A DNA stretch of 60,248 nucleotides from an uncultured Acetatifactor sp. (GCA_910586215.1 CAJUGH010000026.1:1-60248), one strand, 5' to 3'. Positions 43,128-52,766 are shown, counted from the stretch's first letter. The notes: generated by a model from the sequence alone, not told the origin. Translations and numbers: made by a program.

Positions 43128-43505
43128 ATGGGCAGGGAAACAGAGAAGAATACAGAACTGCAGAAAGTCGAGGAGAATATCGGGGTAGTGCAGATCGCCG
43201 ATGACGTGGTGGCCATGATTGCATCCCTGGCAGCTACGGAGGTGGACGGGGTCAGTGCCATGGTGGGGAATATCACCAATGAACTTATGAGCAAGGTGGG
43301 AATGAAGAGCCTTACCAAAGGTGTGCGGGTAGATGTGCTGGAAGGGAATGTGACAGTGGACCTGGCCCTGACCATGGAGTATGGGTACAACATCCCGGCC
43401 ACCTGCCAGAAGGTTCAGGGAAAGGTGAAAGCCGCCATAGAGAACATGACAGGCCTAACCTGTACGGATGTCAATATCCGGATTGCCGGCATCAAGGTAA
43501 AATAG
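43128..43505 (+). CDS. Asp23/Gls24-family envelope stress protein
   Basis: About 125 residues from the ATG at 43128, with a perfect AGGAGGT upstream. The upstream in-frame ATG at 43020 would add 36 non-family residues. IGVVQIADDVVAMIASLAATEVDGVSAM and the C-terminal NIPATCQKVQGKVKAAIENMTGLTCTDVNIRI match Asp23. Conserved as the first gene of the nusB cluster. It is linked to envelope stress. Confidence 0.92.
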   Translation: MGRETEKNTELQKVEENIGVVQIADDVVAMIASLAATEVDGVSAMVGNITNELMSKVGMKSLTKGVRVDVLEGNVTVDLALTMEYGYNIPATCQKVQGKVKAAIENMTGLTCTDVNIRIAGIKVK

Positions 43506-43639
43506 GAACAGTCAGGCCAGCACCATTCGTAAGTGCCGTATACGGCATGCTGACGCACCTATAGACATCCTGGCCGGGGAAATGCCTGGGAACAGAAGCA
43601 AGGTTTGAAAATATCACGATAGAAGGATAATAATTCACT

Positions 43640-44050
43640 ATGGGACGACATGAACAGCGGGAGCAGGTGTTCACACTTTTATTCCAGGTGGAATTCCATG
43701 ATCCACAGGATATGCCCAGGCAGATGCGTCTGTACCTGGAAGGCAATGAAGGGATCGGTACCCAGAAGGATGCCGATTATATCGAGGCAAGGTGCCAGGC
43801 CGTTAGGGAGAGGCTGCCACAGATAGACAGGCTGATCGATGGGAATACGGAAGGCTGGGACAGGACGCGCATGGGGAAGGTGGAGCTGACGGTGCTTCGC
43901 CTTGCGGTATTTGAGATATGTTTTGATCCGGATATCCCCACGGGAGTGGCCATTGACGAAGCCGTGGAGATAGCCAAAAAGTACGGTCAGGAGAATGCAG
44001 GAGGCTTTGTGAATGCTATCCTGGCCAAGATAGTAAAGTCAGGTGATTGA
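43640..44050 (+). CDS. nusB: Transcription antitermination factor NusB
   Basis: A 136-residue helical RNA-binding protein: GRHEQREQVFTLLFQVEF at the start and DIPTGVAIDEAVEIAKKYG near residue 94 are the family marks. It joins NusE/S10 at boxA to prevent early termination in rRNA operons. The next gene's GTG overlaps its stop codon. The 134-bp gap before it contains a perfect palindrome TGCCGTATACGGCA near 43534. Confidence 0.96.
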   Translation: MGRHEQREQVFTLLFQVEFHDPQDMPRQMRLYLEGNEGIGTQKDADYIEARCQAVRERLPQIDRLIDGNTEGWDRTRMGKVELTVLRLAVFEICFDPDIPTGVAIDEAVEIAKKYGQENAGGFVNAILAKIVKSGD

Positions 44051-45248
44051 CATTCGGAATGTATATACAGTAGCACAACTGAATTCATACATCAAAAATA
44101 TGTTCACGCAGGATTACCTGCTTCGCAGTCTCTATGTGAAAGGTGAGGTCAGCAACTGCAAGTACCACACTTCCGGACATATTTATTTTACGTTGAAGGA
44201 CCCCAGGGGGACGATAAGCTGCGTCATGTTCGCAGGGAATCGTCCGGGGCTTTCTTTTCGTCTGGCAGAAGGGATGCAGGTGATCGTAGGTGGAACTGTG
44301 GATGTGTATGAGCGGGACGGCAAATATCAGTTCTATGCGAAGCAGATCCTGGCAGACGGGAATGGTGTCCTGTATGAAAGGTTCGAGAGACTGAAGGCTG
44401 AACTGGAAGAACTTGGTATGTTTGCCCGGGAATACAAGCAGCCCATCCCGCGCTATATCCGGACCCTGGGAGTGGTCACTGCGGATACCGGGGCTGCTGT
44501 CCGGGATATCATACAGATAGCGGGCAGACGCAACCCCTATGTGCAGGTGATCCTGTATCCTGCCGTTGTCCAGGGGGAAGCTGCCGTACCCAGCATCGTG
44601 CAGGGAATCCGCGCCCTGGAAGGCTGTGGGGTGGATGTGATGATTGTCGGCAGGGGAGGCGGCTCCATGGAGGATCTCTGGGCCTTCAATGAGAGGGAAG
44701 TGGCCCAGGCCATCTTCGACTGCAGGGTTCCGGTGATCTCCGCGGTGGGCCATGAGACAGATACCACCATTGCGGATTTTGTGGCAGACCTGCGGGCACC
44801 CACTCCTTCTGCGGCGGCAGAACTGGCCGTGACGGATATCCGGGAGATCCTGGGACAGATGGATGGCTACAGGGAGGCCCTGGACAGGGCCCTAAGCCGC
44901 GTTCTGGAGAGGAAGCGCAGCCAGTGCGGGCAGTATGGACTGCAGCTTAGGGCAGCCAGTCCCGGCAGCCGCCTGCGGGAGCGGAAGATGACAGCCCTGT
45001 CCCTGGAAGAGAGGCTCCAGGACAGGATGGACAGGCTTCTGGAAGAGAGACGGCACAGCCTGGCCATCTATATAGAACGCATGAAGGGGCTGTCTCCCCT
45101 GGAAAAGCTAAACAGCGGTTATTCCTATGTGACAGATGCACAGGGCCGGAATATCCGTTCCGTTACCCAGGCCATTAGGGGACAGGCAGTCCAGATCCAG
45201 GTGAAGGACGGCAAGATCGGTGCCATGGTGCAGGATATATGGACTTGA
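44043..45248 (+). CDS. xseA: Exodeoxyribonuclease VII large subunit
   Basis: A 401-residue subunit starting at GTG inside the nusB end. The OB-fold (VKGEVSNCKYHTSGHIYFTLKD, near residue 32) leads to the catalytic domain with GVVTADTGAAVRDI and the GRGGGSMEDLWAFN motif. The C-terminal coiled coil follows. With XseB it degrades single-stranded DNA without metal. It is translationally coupled with nusB and xseB. Confidence 0.96.
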   Translation: MIDIRNVYTVAQLNSYIKNMFTQDYLLRSLYVKGEVSNCKYHTSGHIYFTLKDPRGTISCVMFAGNRPGLSFRLAEGMQVIVGGTVDVYERDGKYQFYAKQILADGNGVLYERFERLKAELEELGMFAREYKQPIPRYIRTLGVVTADTGAAVRDIIQIAGRRNPYVQVILYPAVVQGEAAVPSIVQGIRALEGCGVDVMIVGRGGGSMEDLWAFNEREVAQAIFDCRVPVISAVGHETDTTIADFVADLRAPTPSAAAELAVTDIREILGQMDGYREALDRALSRVLERKRSQCGQYGLQLRAASPGSRLRERKMTALSLEERLQDRMDRLLEERRHSLAIYIERMKGLSPLEKLNSGYSYVTDAQGRNIRSVTQAIRGQAVQIQVKDGKIGAMVQDIWT

Positions 45249-45529
45249 ATAAGGAACTTGACACAGATTCCGGGATACATTTTGAAGGTTCCCGGGCGGG
45301 AGGTATGGATTTGGAGAAACAGGAAGAGAGGACATACAGCCTGGAGGAGAATTTCGCCAGGCTGGAGGATACCATTGGGAACCTGGAGAGGGAGGACATA
45401 TCCCTGGAGGAGGCTTTTGCGGCTTACAGCAGCGGCATGGCGATCCTGAAGCAGTGCAATGACCAGATTGACAGGGTAGAGAAACAGGTGCTGAAGCTTA
45501 GTGAAGAGGGCATGGAACATTTTGCATGA
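45239..45529 (+). CDS. xseB: Exodeoxyribonuclease VII small subunit
   Basis: A helical protein; the family core SLEENFARLEDTIGNLEREDISLEEAFAAYSSG is intact. The ATG at 45239 overlaps xseA and gives 96 residues, longer than usual; the ATG at 45305 would give the usual 74 but its GGAGG is only 1 nt away, too close. XseB assembles around XseA. Confidence 0.92.
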   Translation: MDLNKELDTDSGIHFEGSRAGGMDLEKQEERTYSLEENFARLEDTIGNLEREDISLEEAFAAYSSGMAILKQCNDQIDRVEKQVLKLSEEGMEHFA

Positions 45530-45548
45530 CCAAATACAAGGAGCAAGA

Positions 45549-46451
45549 ATGGATAAGAAAGCATTTGAGGAAAGACTGGCAAGAGAGACAGAAGAACTGG
45601 AACAAATCATATACAGCTTCCTGCCCAGGGAGGAAGGACCCCAGAAGAAAGTGATCGAGGCCATGAATTACAGTGTCCAGGCAGGGGGCAAACGGCTCAG
45701 ACCCATGCTGATGCGGGAGACCTTCCGCATGTGCGGGGGAGAGGGGGATGCCCTGGCACCTTTCCTGGCAGCCATTGAGATGATCCACACCTATTCCCTG
45801 GTACATGATGACCTTCCTGCCATGGACAATGACCAGTACCGCAGGGGCCGCAGGACTACCTGGTATGTGTACGGGGATGCCTTCGGGATCCTGGCCGGGG
45901 ACGGCCTGCTGAACCTGGCCTTCGAGACGGCGCTGCAGGCCTTTGGGAGAACGGCAGATCCGGGACGGACCGCCAGGGCCATGTCCGTGCTGGCGGCAAA
46001 GGCGGGTATCCATGGCATGATCGGGGGACAGACAGCAGACATCCTGGCAGAGGATGCCAGGGAACCCCTGACCAGACAGCAGCTTTTGTTCATCCATGAG
46101 AACAAGACGGCAGCACTGATCCAGGCCGCCATGACCATCGGAGCCATCCTGGCCGGGGCGGGGGAAGAGCAGGTGGCTGCCCTGGAAAAATGCGCCTACA
46201 ACATCGGGATTGCCTTTCAGATCCAGGATGATGTCCTGGACGTGACAGGGAATATGGAAGAACTGGGCAAACCCATTGGCAGCGATGTGGCAAGCGGCAA
46301 ACAGACCTATGTGACCCTGGAGGGGCTTGAGAGGGCAAAAGAAGACGTGGAGAAGCTGTCAGGGGAAGCAGTCCGGATCCTGGATGGTTTTCCAGGGCAG
46401 CATGATTTCCTGGGTGAACTGATCCTGATGCTGATACACAGGAGCAAATAG
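45549..46451 (+). CDS. ispA: Farnesyl/geranyl diphosphate synthase
   Basis: About 300 residues from the ATG at 45549, with AAGGAGCAAG upstream; the in-frame GTG at 45501 lies within xseB. The two Asp-rich motifs are present: DDLPAMDND near residue 86 and QIQDDVLDVTG near 227. It condenses IPP with allylic diphosphates. It lies just before dxs, which supplies the precursor pathway. Confidence 0.95.
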   Translation: MDKKAFEERLARETEELEQIIYSFLPREEGPQKKVIEAMNYSVQAGGKRLRPMLMRETFRMCGGEGDALAPFLAAIEMIHTYSLVHDDLPAMDNDQYRRGRRTTWYVYGDAFGILAGDGLLNLAFETALQAFGRTADPGRTARAMSVLAAKAGIHGMIGGQTADILAEDAREPLTRQQLLFIHENKTAALIQAAMTIGAILAGAGEEQVAALEKCAYNIGIAFQIQDDVLDVTGNMEELGKPIGSDVASGKQTYVTLEGLERAKEDVEKLSGEAVRILDGFPGQHDFLGELILMLIHRSK

Positions 46452-46528
46452 GGGGATTGCTGTATGGTACACATTGCCTGGGACGGTACCGGCAGTTACG
46501 GCTGGGTACGGTTACCAGAAGTTAGGGG

Positions 46529-48397
46529 ATGAAAGATATGTTGCTGGAGACAATCAGACAGGCCAATGATATCAAGAAGGTAGAACAGAAGGATTATGGG
46601 GAACTGGCCCGGGAGATCCGGGATTTCCTGATACACAAGATCAGTGTCACAGGAGGACATTTAGGCTCCAACCTGGGGGCCGTGGAACTGACCATGGCAC
46701 TTCACCTCGCGCTGACTTTTCCCGAAGACAAAATCATCTGGGATGTAGGCCATCAGTCATACACCCACAAAATTCTCACTGGCCGCCAGGAAGGGTTTGA
46801 CGGCCTTCGTCAGTTTCATGGCATGAGCGGATTTCCCAAGAGAAAAGAAAGTGCATGTGATGTGTTCGACACAGGGCACAGTTCCACCTCTATATCGGCC
46901 GGCCTGGGGCTTGTGTGGGCCAGGGATATCAAGGGGGAGAAGAATACGGTGGTCTCTGTGATCGGGGATGGCTCCCTCACAGGCGGGATGGCTTATGAGG
47001 CCTTGAACAATGCGGCAAAGCTGGAGACGAACTATATCATTATCCTGAATGACAACAATATGTCCATCTCTGAAAACGTGGGTGGTGTGTCCAAATACCT
47101 GAATAATATCCGGACGGCAGACAGGTATCTGGATCTGAAGGAAGGAATCTACAATGCCCTGCGGGGAACGCCCAGAGGGGATAGCCTGGTGAACCGGATC
47201 CGCAGGGCCAAGAGCAGTTTCAAACAGCTTGTGATCCCCGGAATGCTGTTTGAGGACATGGGCATCACTTATCTGGGTCCAGTGGACGGCCATGACATTG
47301 AAGGACTGGTACAGGTGATTCAGGAGGCTAAGCGTGTGAAGGGTGCTGTGATGATCCACGCCATCACCCAGAAGGGGAAAGGATTTGCCCCGGCAGAACG
47401 CCATCCGGCCAGGTTCCATGGGGCAGAGCCTTTCGATGTGGAGACAGGGCTGCCCTCGAAGCCGCGGACAGAGGCAAGTTACACGGACGTGTTCTCCACG
47501 GTCATGTGTAAGCTGGGGGGACGGGACGAGCGGATCATCGCCATCACTGCGGCCATGCCGGACGGCACAGGGCTGAAACGGTTCCATAACATGTATCCGG
47601 ACCGTTTCTTCGATGTAGGGATCGCGGAGGAACATGCCGTGACTTTCGCAGCCGGCCTGGCAGCGGGGGGACTGAAGCCCATTGTGGCAGTGTATTCTTC
47701 TTTCCTACAGAGGGCTTACGATCAGATCCTTCATGACGTATGCCTCCAGAACCTGCCTGTAGTGTTTGCCATCGACAGGGCGGGTCTGGTAGGCAGCGAT
47801 GGGGAGACCCACCAGGGGATCTTCGATTATACATACCTGTCAGGAATTCCCAACATGCATATCTGTGCGCCCAAGAACAAGTGGGAACTGTCTGACATGC
47901 TGAAATTCGCCCTGTCCCTGGAGGCACCTGTGGCCGTGCGGTATCCCAGGGGGACAGCCTATGCGGGGCTGAAGGAGTACCGCGCCCCTGTAGAACTAGG
48001 TAAGGCAGAATGGATCTACAGGGAGTGGGAGATCGCCCTGTTTGCCGTGGGCAGCATGGTGAAGACAGCAGTGGCGGTCCGGGAGGCCTTGAAGGAAAAG
48101 GGTTACAGCGTGAGTCTTATCAACGCCCGTTTTGTGAAACCGATTGATGAGGAGGCAGTAAGGGAGGCCTGTGCGGAACACCGGCTGATTGTGACCATGG
48201 AGGAAAATGTAGCCTGCGGCGGCTATGGGGAGAAGGTACTGTCCTTCCTGAACCGCAACGGCTTCCGGAACCTGTACCTGAATATCAGCATCCCCGATGC
48301 CTATGTGGAACATGGCAATGTGGAACTTCTGAAGAAAGAGATCGGTATTGACGCAGACAGTGTGGTGGAACGGATCCAGCAGACCCTGGTGCCTTGA
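46529..48397 (+). CDS. dxs: 1-Deoxy-D-xylulose-5-phosphate synthase
   Basis: A 622-residue thiamin-diphosphate enzyme. SNLGAVELTMALHLA near residue 49, GDGSLTGGMAYEALNN near 150 (Mg-TPP site), and FDVGIAEEHAVTFAAGLA near 363 with DRAGLVGSDGETHQG near 415 are DXS motifs. It makes DXP from pyruvate and glyceraldehyde-3-phosphate, the first step of the non-mevalonate pathway. The ATG at 46538 has the better-spaced AGGGG and may be the real start, 3 residues shorter. It pairs functionally with ispA. Confidence 0.95.
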   Translation: MKDMLLETIRQANDIKKVEQKDYGELAREIRDFLIHKISVTGGHLGSNLGAVELTMALHLALTFPEDKIIWDVGHQSYTHKILTGRQEGFDGLRQFHGMSGFPKRKESACDVFDTGHSSTSISAGLGLVWARDIKGEKNTVVSVIGDGSLTGGMAYEALNNAAKLETNYIIILNDNNMSISENVGGVSKYLNNIRTADRYLDLKEGIYNALRGTPRGDSLVNRIRRAKSSFKQLVIPGMLFEDMGITYLGPVDGHDIEGLVQVIQEAKRVKGAVMIHAITQKGKGFAPAERHPARFHGAEPFDVETGLPSKPRTEASYTDVFSTVMCKLGGRDERIIAITAAMPDGTGLKRFHNMYPDRFFDVGIAEEHAVTFAAGLAAGGLKPIVAVYSSFLQRAYDQILHDVCLQNLPVVFAIDRAGLVGSDGETHQGIFDYTYLSGIPNMHICAPKNKWELSDMLKFALSLEAPVAVRYPRGTAYAGLKEYRAPVELGKAEWIYREWEIALFAVGSMVKTAVAVREALKEKGYSVSLINARFVKPIDEEAVREACAEHRLIVTMEENVACGGYGEKVLSFLNRNGFRNLYLNISIPDAYVEHGNVELLKKEIGIDADSVVERIQQTLVP

Positions 48398-48459
48398 GGG
48401 GGAAGATGGCCATGGGACAGAAGCAAACCTAATTTAAATTTTCAAATATTGACTGGTAT

Positions 48460-48475
48460 GTGCGCTGAAGCGCAC
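48460..48475 (+). other. TGAA-loop hairpin upstream of tlyA
   Basis: GTGCGC-TGAA-GCGCAC, preceded by AT-rich DNA ending TGGTATG and followed by AGGGG and the tlyA start. The layout matches the hairpin at 22666-22679. Confidence 0.6.
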
Positions 48476-48488
48476 TAGGGGTATAAAG

Positions 48489-49367
48489 ATGAAAAAACGT
48501 CTGGATGTATTGCTGGTGGAAAAGGGATATGCGCCTTCCAGGGAGAAGGCGAAGGCCATCATCATGTCCGGCAATGTCTATGTGAACGGCCAGAAGGAGG
48601 ATAAGGCCGGTACCTTGTTCGAGGAATCCAGCCCGCTGGAAGTGCGGGGCAGTTCCTTGAAGTATGTGAGCCGGGGCGGGCTGAAGCTGGAGAAGGCCCT
48701 AAAGGTGTGGCCCATCTTCCTGGCGGGAAAGACCTGCATGGACATTGGGGCCTCCACCGGGGGATTCACGGACTGCATGCTGGAAAACGGCGCTGGGAAG
48801 GTGTATTCCGTGGACGTGGGACATGGGCAGCTTGCCTGGAAGCTGCGCAATGATCCCAGGGTGGTATGCATGGAACAGACGAATTTCCGGTATATGAAGA
48901 GAGAGGATATTCTGGAGGAACTGGATTTTGCAAGTGTGGATGTATCCTTCATCTCCCTGACGAAGATCTTGATCCCGGCCAGGAACCTTCTGGTGCCAGG
49001 CGGGGAGATGGTGTGCCTGATCAAGCCCCAGTTCGAGGCAGGCAGGGAAAAGGTAGGGAAAAACGGTGTGGTCAGGGAACCCCAGGTACACAGGGAAGTG
49101 ATCGGGAAGATCCTGGATTACTGTGACGTGGTGGGATTCGAGGTGCTGGGGATAGATCATTCCCCTATAAAAGGGCCTGAGGGAAACATTGAGTATCTGG
49201 TACATCTGAGGAAGGGCAGTGTCACGGCAGAACAGGAGGGATTCACAGAGGGCCAGGCAGAGGAAGAACTGCGCCGGATCCTGGACACACAGGAGGGCCT
49301 TTCCCACAGGGAGGGCTGGGAAGGAAGGATCGGGGCGGTTGTGGAACAGTCCCACCAGATGGGGTGA
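48489..49367 (+). CDS. tlyA: TlyA-type rRNA methyltransferase (hemolysin A family)
   Basis: A 292-residue protein: an S4 RNA-binding domain (residues 1-65, RLDVLLVEKGYAPSREKAKA) followed by an FtsJ-type methyltransferase domain. CMDIGASTGGFTDCMLENGA is the SAM site. Mycobacterial TlyA methylates 16S and 23S rRNA ribose. Its position before nadK-argR-recN is conserved. The last codons overlap the nadK leader. Confidence 0.93.
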   Translation: MKKRLDVLLVEKGYAPSREKAKAIIMSGNVYVNGQKEDKAGTLFEESSPLEVRGSSLKYVSRGGLKLEKALKVWPIFLAGKTCMDIGASTGGFTDCMLENGAGKVYSVDVGHGQLAWKLRNDPRVVCMEQTNFRYMKREDILEELDFASVDVSFISLTKILIPARNLLVPGGEMVCLIKPQFEAGREKVGKNGVVREPQVHREVIGKILDYCDVVGFEVLGIDHSPIKGPEGNIEYLVHLRKGSVTAEQEGFTEGQAEEELRRILDTQEGLSHREGWEGRIGAVVEQSHQMG

Positions 49368-49375
49368 GGGTAAAG

Positions 49376-50302
49376 ATGGAGCATTTTCTGATATATGCGA
49401 ACCAGCAGAAGGACAGAGGGCTGGCAGTGACAGGACGCATCCGCAGGTACCTGGAAAGCCGGGGGAAACAGGTAGCTGTGGTCACAGGAGAAGGTGGTCC
49501 CGGTCCGGAGAAGTCCCAGAAAGATGGCAAAGGTCCCATGGGAGGGCCGGAGGCTGGAGGGAACCCGGAGGACCGGGAAGGCAGCAGGGCAGGGCAGAAA
49601 CAGGAAGTTCCTGCCCCGGACTGCATGATCGTACTGGGCGGGGATGGCACCGTACTCCAGGCTGTGCGGGAGACAGGCAGCCTGCACATCCCCCTTATCG
49701 GTGTGAACCTGGGCACCCTGGGATACCTGACAGAGATTGAGCCGGCCCACCTGGAGGAAGCGCTGGAGAAGCTGGTGGCAGGGGAATATGAACAGGAGAA
49801 CCGGATGATGCTCAGTGGGCGGGTGTTCCTGACAGAGGGTGGGACAGAGGAAGACTGGGCCTTGAATGATATTGTGATCTCCCGGAGCGGTTCCCTGCAG
49901 ATTATCCGGTTCCATATCTATGTGAACGGCCAGTTCCTGAACAGCTATGATGCGGATGGCATGATCGTGACCACGCCTACAGGCTCCACAGGCTACAATC
50001 TGTCGGCGGGAGGCCCCCTGGTGGAACCTGGGGCCCGTCTGATCCTGCTGACCCCCATCTGTCCCCATTCCTTGAACCAGAGGAGCATTGTCCTGTCTCC
50101 GGAGGACGTGGTGGAGATAGAGATTCCCCTGGGCAGGGACGGCGGGGGACAGAGGGTGGAGGCGAATTTTGACGGCAGCCATGTGATCCGGCTTGGCACG
50201 GGGGACAGGATACGCATCCTAAGGTCAGGGAAGACCACGGAATTCCTTCGGTTGAACCATGTGAGTTTCCTGGAGGTGCTCCACCGGAAGATGAGCAACT
50301 GA
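49376..50302 (+). CDS. nadK: NAD kinase with unusual insertion
   Basis: About 308 residues from the ATG at 49376, with GGTGAGGG upstream. VLGGDGT (87-92) and TPTGSTGYNLSAGGP hold the diphosphate- and NAD-binding motifs. The enzyme makes NADP. Between TGEGG and VPAPDCM, residues about 40-79 form a Gly/Glu/Lys/Arg-rich insert that NAD kinases lack; it sits in the surface loop before the GGDGT strand. The rest is intact, so activity is expected. Confidence 0.94.
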   Translation: MEHFLIYANQQKDRGLAVTGRIRRYLESRGKQVAVVTGEGGPGPEKSQKDGKGPMGGPEAGGNPEDREGSRAGQKQEVPAPDCMIVLGGDGTVLQAVRETGSLHIPLIGVNLGTLGYLTEIEPAHLEEALEKLVAGEYEQENRMMLSGRVFLTEGGTEEDWALNDIVISRSGSLQIIRFHIYVNGQFLNSYDADGMIVTTPTGSTGYNLSAGGPLVEPGARLILLTPICPHSLNQRSIVLSPEDVVEIEIPLGRDGGGQRVEANFDGSHVIRLGTGDRIRILRSGKTTEFLRLNHVSFLEVLHRKMSN

Positions 50303-50357
50303 GCAGTCCTGTTGTTTTTTATCGGCGTGTTAGCCAGAGCGGGCAAAAGGGAGTTAC

Positions 50358-50807
50358 ATGAAAAAGTCTCGTCACAAAAAAATAATTGAATTGATCCAGA
50401 AGTATGACATAGAGACCCAGGAGGAACTGGCAGAGCGGCTGCGGGCTGCTGGATTTGCCGTGACACAGGCCACAGTGTCCAGGGATATCCGGGAACTGAA
50501 GCTTTCCAAGCTGTCCACCGGCCCAGGCAGGCAGAAATATATTGCCATGCTGAAGGAGGACGGGACATCGGGGGATAAATATGTCCGTGTGCTGAAGGAT
50601 GGTTTCCTTTCCATGGACATGGCGCAGAATATCCTGGTGGTGAAGACGGTCTCCGGCATGGCCATGGCGGTAGCAGCGGCCCTGGATGCCATGAGATTCC
50701 CGGAAGTGGTGGGATGTATCGCCGGGGACGATACGATCTTTGTGGCAGTCCGGACAGTGGAGCACACCCAGATGCTGATGGAGAAGATCCGATCCATGAC
50801 AAATTGA
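50358..50807 (+). CDS. argR: Arginine repressor
   Basis: A 149-residue protein. The winged-helix N-terminus has TQEELAERLRAAGFAVTQATVSRDIRELKLSK; the C-terminal hexamer domain binds arginine with GCIAGDDTIFV. It represses biosynthesis and activates catabolism of arginine. In this cluster it precedes recN as in other Firmicutes. Confidence 0.95.
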   Translation: MKKSRHKKIIELIQKYDIETQEELAERLRAAGFAVTQATVSRDIRELKLSKLSTGPGRQKYIAMLKEDGTSGDKYVRVLKDGFLSMDMAQNILVVKTVSGMAMAVAAALDAMRFPEVVGCIAGDDTIFVAVRTVEHTQMLMEKIRSMTN

Positions 50808-50872
50808 AGGGATGGGCAGCCTGGATCACATGGCGGGGAAGGTCAGAGAGAAGGCAGTTAAGGAGAAAGGAA

Positions 50873-52579
50873 ATGCTACAGAGTTTACATGTGAAGAATC
50901 TGGCGCTGATGGAAGAGACAGAGGTGGAGTTCGGGGAGGGGCTGAATATCCTCACTGGTGAGACCGGCGCGGGCAAATCCCTGTTGATCGGCAGTGTGAA
51001 TCTGGCCCTGGGAGGCAGGTTTGACAAGGAGATGCTGCGCAAAGGGGCAGAGAGTGGCCTGGTGGAACTGGTCTTCATAAGCCATAGGCCTAAAGTGCTG
51101 GAGAAGCTGGCAGAACTGGAACTGGAAGCCCAGGAGGACGGCACAGTGATCATCAGCAGGAAGCTGCAGCCGGCCAAGAGCACCTTTAAGATCAACGGGG
51201 AGACCGTGACAGCCAGACAGGTGAAAGAACTGGCAGAGGTGCTGATCGATATCCACGGACAGCATGAGCACCAGTCCCTTCTGAAGAAGCAGAAGCACAT
51301 GGAGATCCTGGACGGCTATTGTGGGGAAAAGGCCCAGAAGGCCCTCCAGGAGGTGGAGGCCTGTTACCGGGAGTGTGGCAGGCTGCGCAGGCTCCTGGAG
51401 CAGGAGACCATGGATGAAGAGAAAAAGGCAAAGGAGCAGGCCCTGGCCCAGTTCGAGTGGCAGGAGATTGAGGCGGCCCGGCTTGTGGCCGGAGAGGACG
51501 AGGAACTGGAGACCCGGTACCGCTTGATGGTAAATGGAAGGAAGATCAAGGAAAACCTGTCCGAGAGTTACCGGTATACCAGCGGGGACTTCGAGGGGGG
51601 TGCAGGTGGTGCCTTGAGCCGTGCCCTGCGCGCCCTGGGCAATGTGTCCGCTTATGACGGACGTCTGGGGGAGCTGGAGGAACAGTTGTCAGAGATAGAC
51701 AGCCTGCTGGCCGATTACAACCGGGAACTCTCGGAATATATGGATGGCTTTGAATTCGATGAGGAAGATTTCGCGGCAATGGAAGAGAGGCTGAACACCT
51801 TGAACCATCTGAAGGGAAAATATGGGAACACCATTGAAGAAGTGATCCGCCATGGGCAGGAACGCGCTGCCCTGCTGGAGAAGCTCTCCGATTACGAGGC
51901 CTATATGGGGAAGCTGGAAGAGGAACACAAGCAAGCCCTGGACAGGCTGGATGTGGCCTGTGGGAAGCTTTCCAGGCTGCGGGAAAAGGGTGCCGCGGCC
52001 CTGTCGAAAAAGCTGAAACAAGCCCTGCTGCAACTGAATTTCCTCACGGTGGAATTCCAGATTGCCGTCCGACCAGGGCAGAATGCCACGGCAAAGGGAT
52101 ACGATGACGTGGAGTTCCTGCTCTCCACCAATCCGGGAGAATCGGTGAAGCCCCTGGGGCAGGTGGCCAGCGGCGGGGAACTGTCCAGGGTAATGCTGGC
52201 CATCAAGACGGTCCTGGCGGGACAGGACGAGATTGACACCTTGATCTTCGATGAGATTGACGCTGGCATCAGCGGCAGGACAGCCTGGAAGGTGTCGGGA
52301 CAGCTGGATGTGGTATCCAGGGCTACCCAGGTGCTGTGTATCACCCACCTGCCCCAGATCGCCGCTATGGCAGACCGGCACCTGGTCATAGAGAAGAGCA
52401 GCACCAGGGACAACACCATCACAGATGTGAGGTCCCTTGGGGAAGAGGAGAGTCTGGGGGAACTGGCCAGGCTCCTGGGAAGCGATGCGCTCACAGAAGC
52501 TGCCTTGTCCAATGCCAGGGAGATGCGTCTCCAGGCAAAACGGCAGAAGGACAGCACAGCAGAAAGCCAGGATGTCTAA
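50873..52579 (+). CDS. recN: DNA repair protein RecN
   Basis: About 568 residues from the ATG at 50873, behind AAGGAG; the longer frame starts inside argR. Walker A GETGAGKSLL near residue 30, a central coiled coil, the SGGELSRVMLAI signature near 436 and Walker B TLIFDEIDAGISG near 457 define an SMC-like ATPase. It joins DNA ends early in double-strand break repair. Confidence 0.96.
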   Translation: MLQSLHVKNLALMEETEVEFGEGLNILTGETGAGKSLLIGSVNLALGGRFDKEMLRKGAESGLVELVFISHRPKVLEKLAELELEAQEDGTVIISRKLQPAKSTFKINGETVTARQVKELAEVLIDIHGQHEHQSLLKKQKHMEILDGYCGEKAQKALQEVEACYRECGRLRRLLEQETMDEEKKAKEQALAQFEWQEIEAARLVAGEDEELETRYRLMVNGRKIKENLSESYRYTSGDFEGGAGGALSRALRALGNVSAYDGRLGELEEQLSEIDSLLADYNRELSEYMDGFEFDEEDFAAMEERLNTLNHLKGKYGNTIEEVIRHGQERAALLEKLSDYEAYMGKLEEEHKQALDRLDVACGKLSRLREKGAAALSKKLKQALLQLNFLTVEFQIAVRPGQNATAKGYDDVEFLLSTNPGESVKPLGQVASGGELSRVMLAIKTVLAGQDEIDTLIFDEIDAGISGRTAWKVSGQLDVVSRATQVLCITHLPQIAAMADRHLVIEKSSTRDNTITDVRSLGEEESLGELARLLGSDALTEAALSNAREMRLQAKRQKDSTAESQDV

Positions 52580-52596
52580 GGGTGTCTGTGGCGCCT

Positions 52597-52610
52597 GGCA
52601 CGATTTTGCG
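52597..52610 (+). repeat. Second copy of the GGCACGATTTTGCG sequence
   Basis: An exact 14-base match to 36278-36291, with CC-(A/T) before it at both sites. Both copies lie in intergenic DNA next to sporulation genes. Confidence 0.5.
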
Positions 52611-52655
52611 AATAGGCATGAACTGAACTTTTAACATATAGTCTCATAAAAACAA

Positions 52656-52684
52656 GTATGAAAAGCGAAAAATAACACATACTA
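52656..52684 (+). promoter_or_regulatory. Sigma-G-like promoter upstream of spoIVB
   Basis: GTATG and CATACTA, 17 bp apart, fit the forespore sigma-G pattern. spoIVB is sigma-G dependent in B. subtilis. A hairpin lies between it and the gene. Confidence 0.45.
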
Positions 52685-52734
52685 TACCTGGTTGCATGTG
52701 CAGGCAGATGCAGAAATGCAGTGGGAAACCGGCG

Positions 52735-52766
52735 AAATGAAAGGCTTGTCTATCAGCCTTTCATTT
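52735..52766 (+). terminator. Hairpin between recN and spoIVB
   Basis: AAATGAAAGGCT pairs perfectly with AGCCTTTCATTT over an 8-nt loop, then TTGCTTT. It may end the nusB-recN transcripts, but a promoter upstream of it would also have to read through. Confidence 0.6.

Noticed and set aside
49993..51300. 435-residue minus-strand frame across nadK, argR and recN
   Set aside because: It spans three well-identified plus-strand genes and consists of Ser/Pro-rich antisense sequence.
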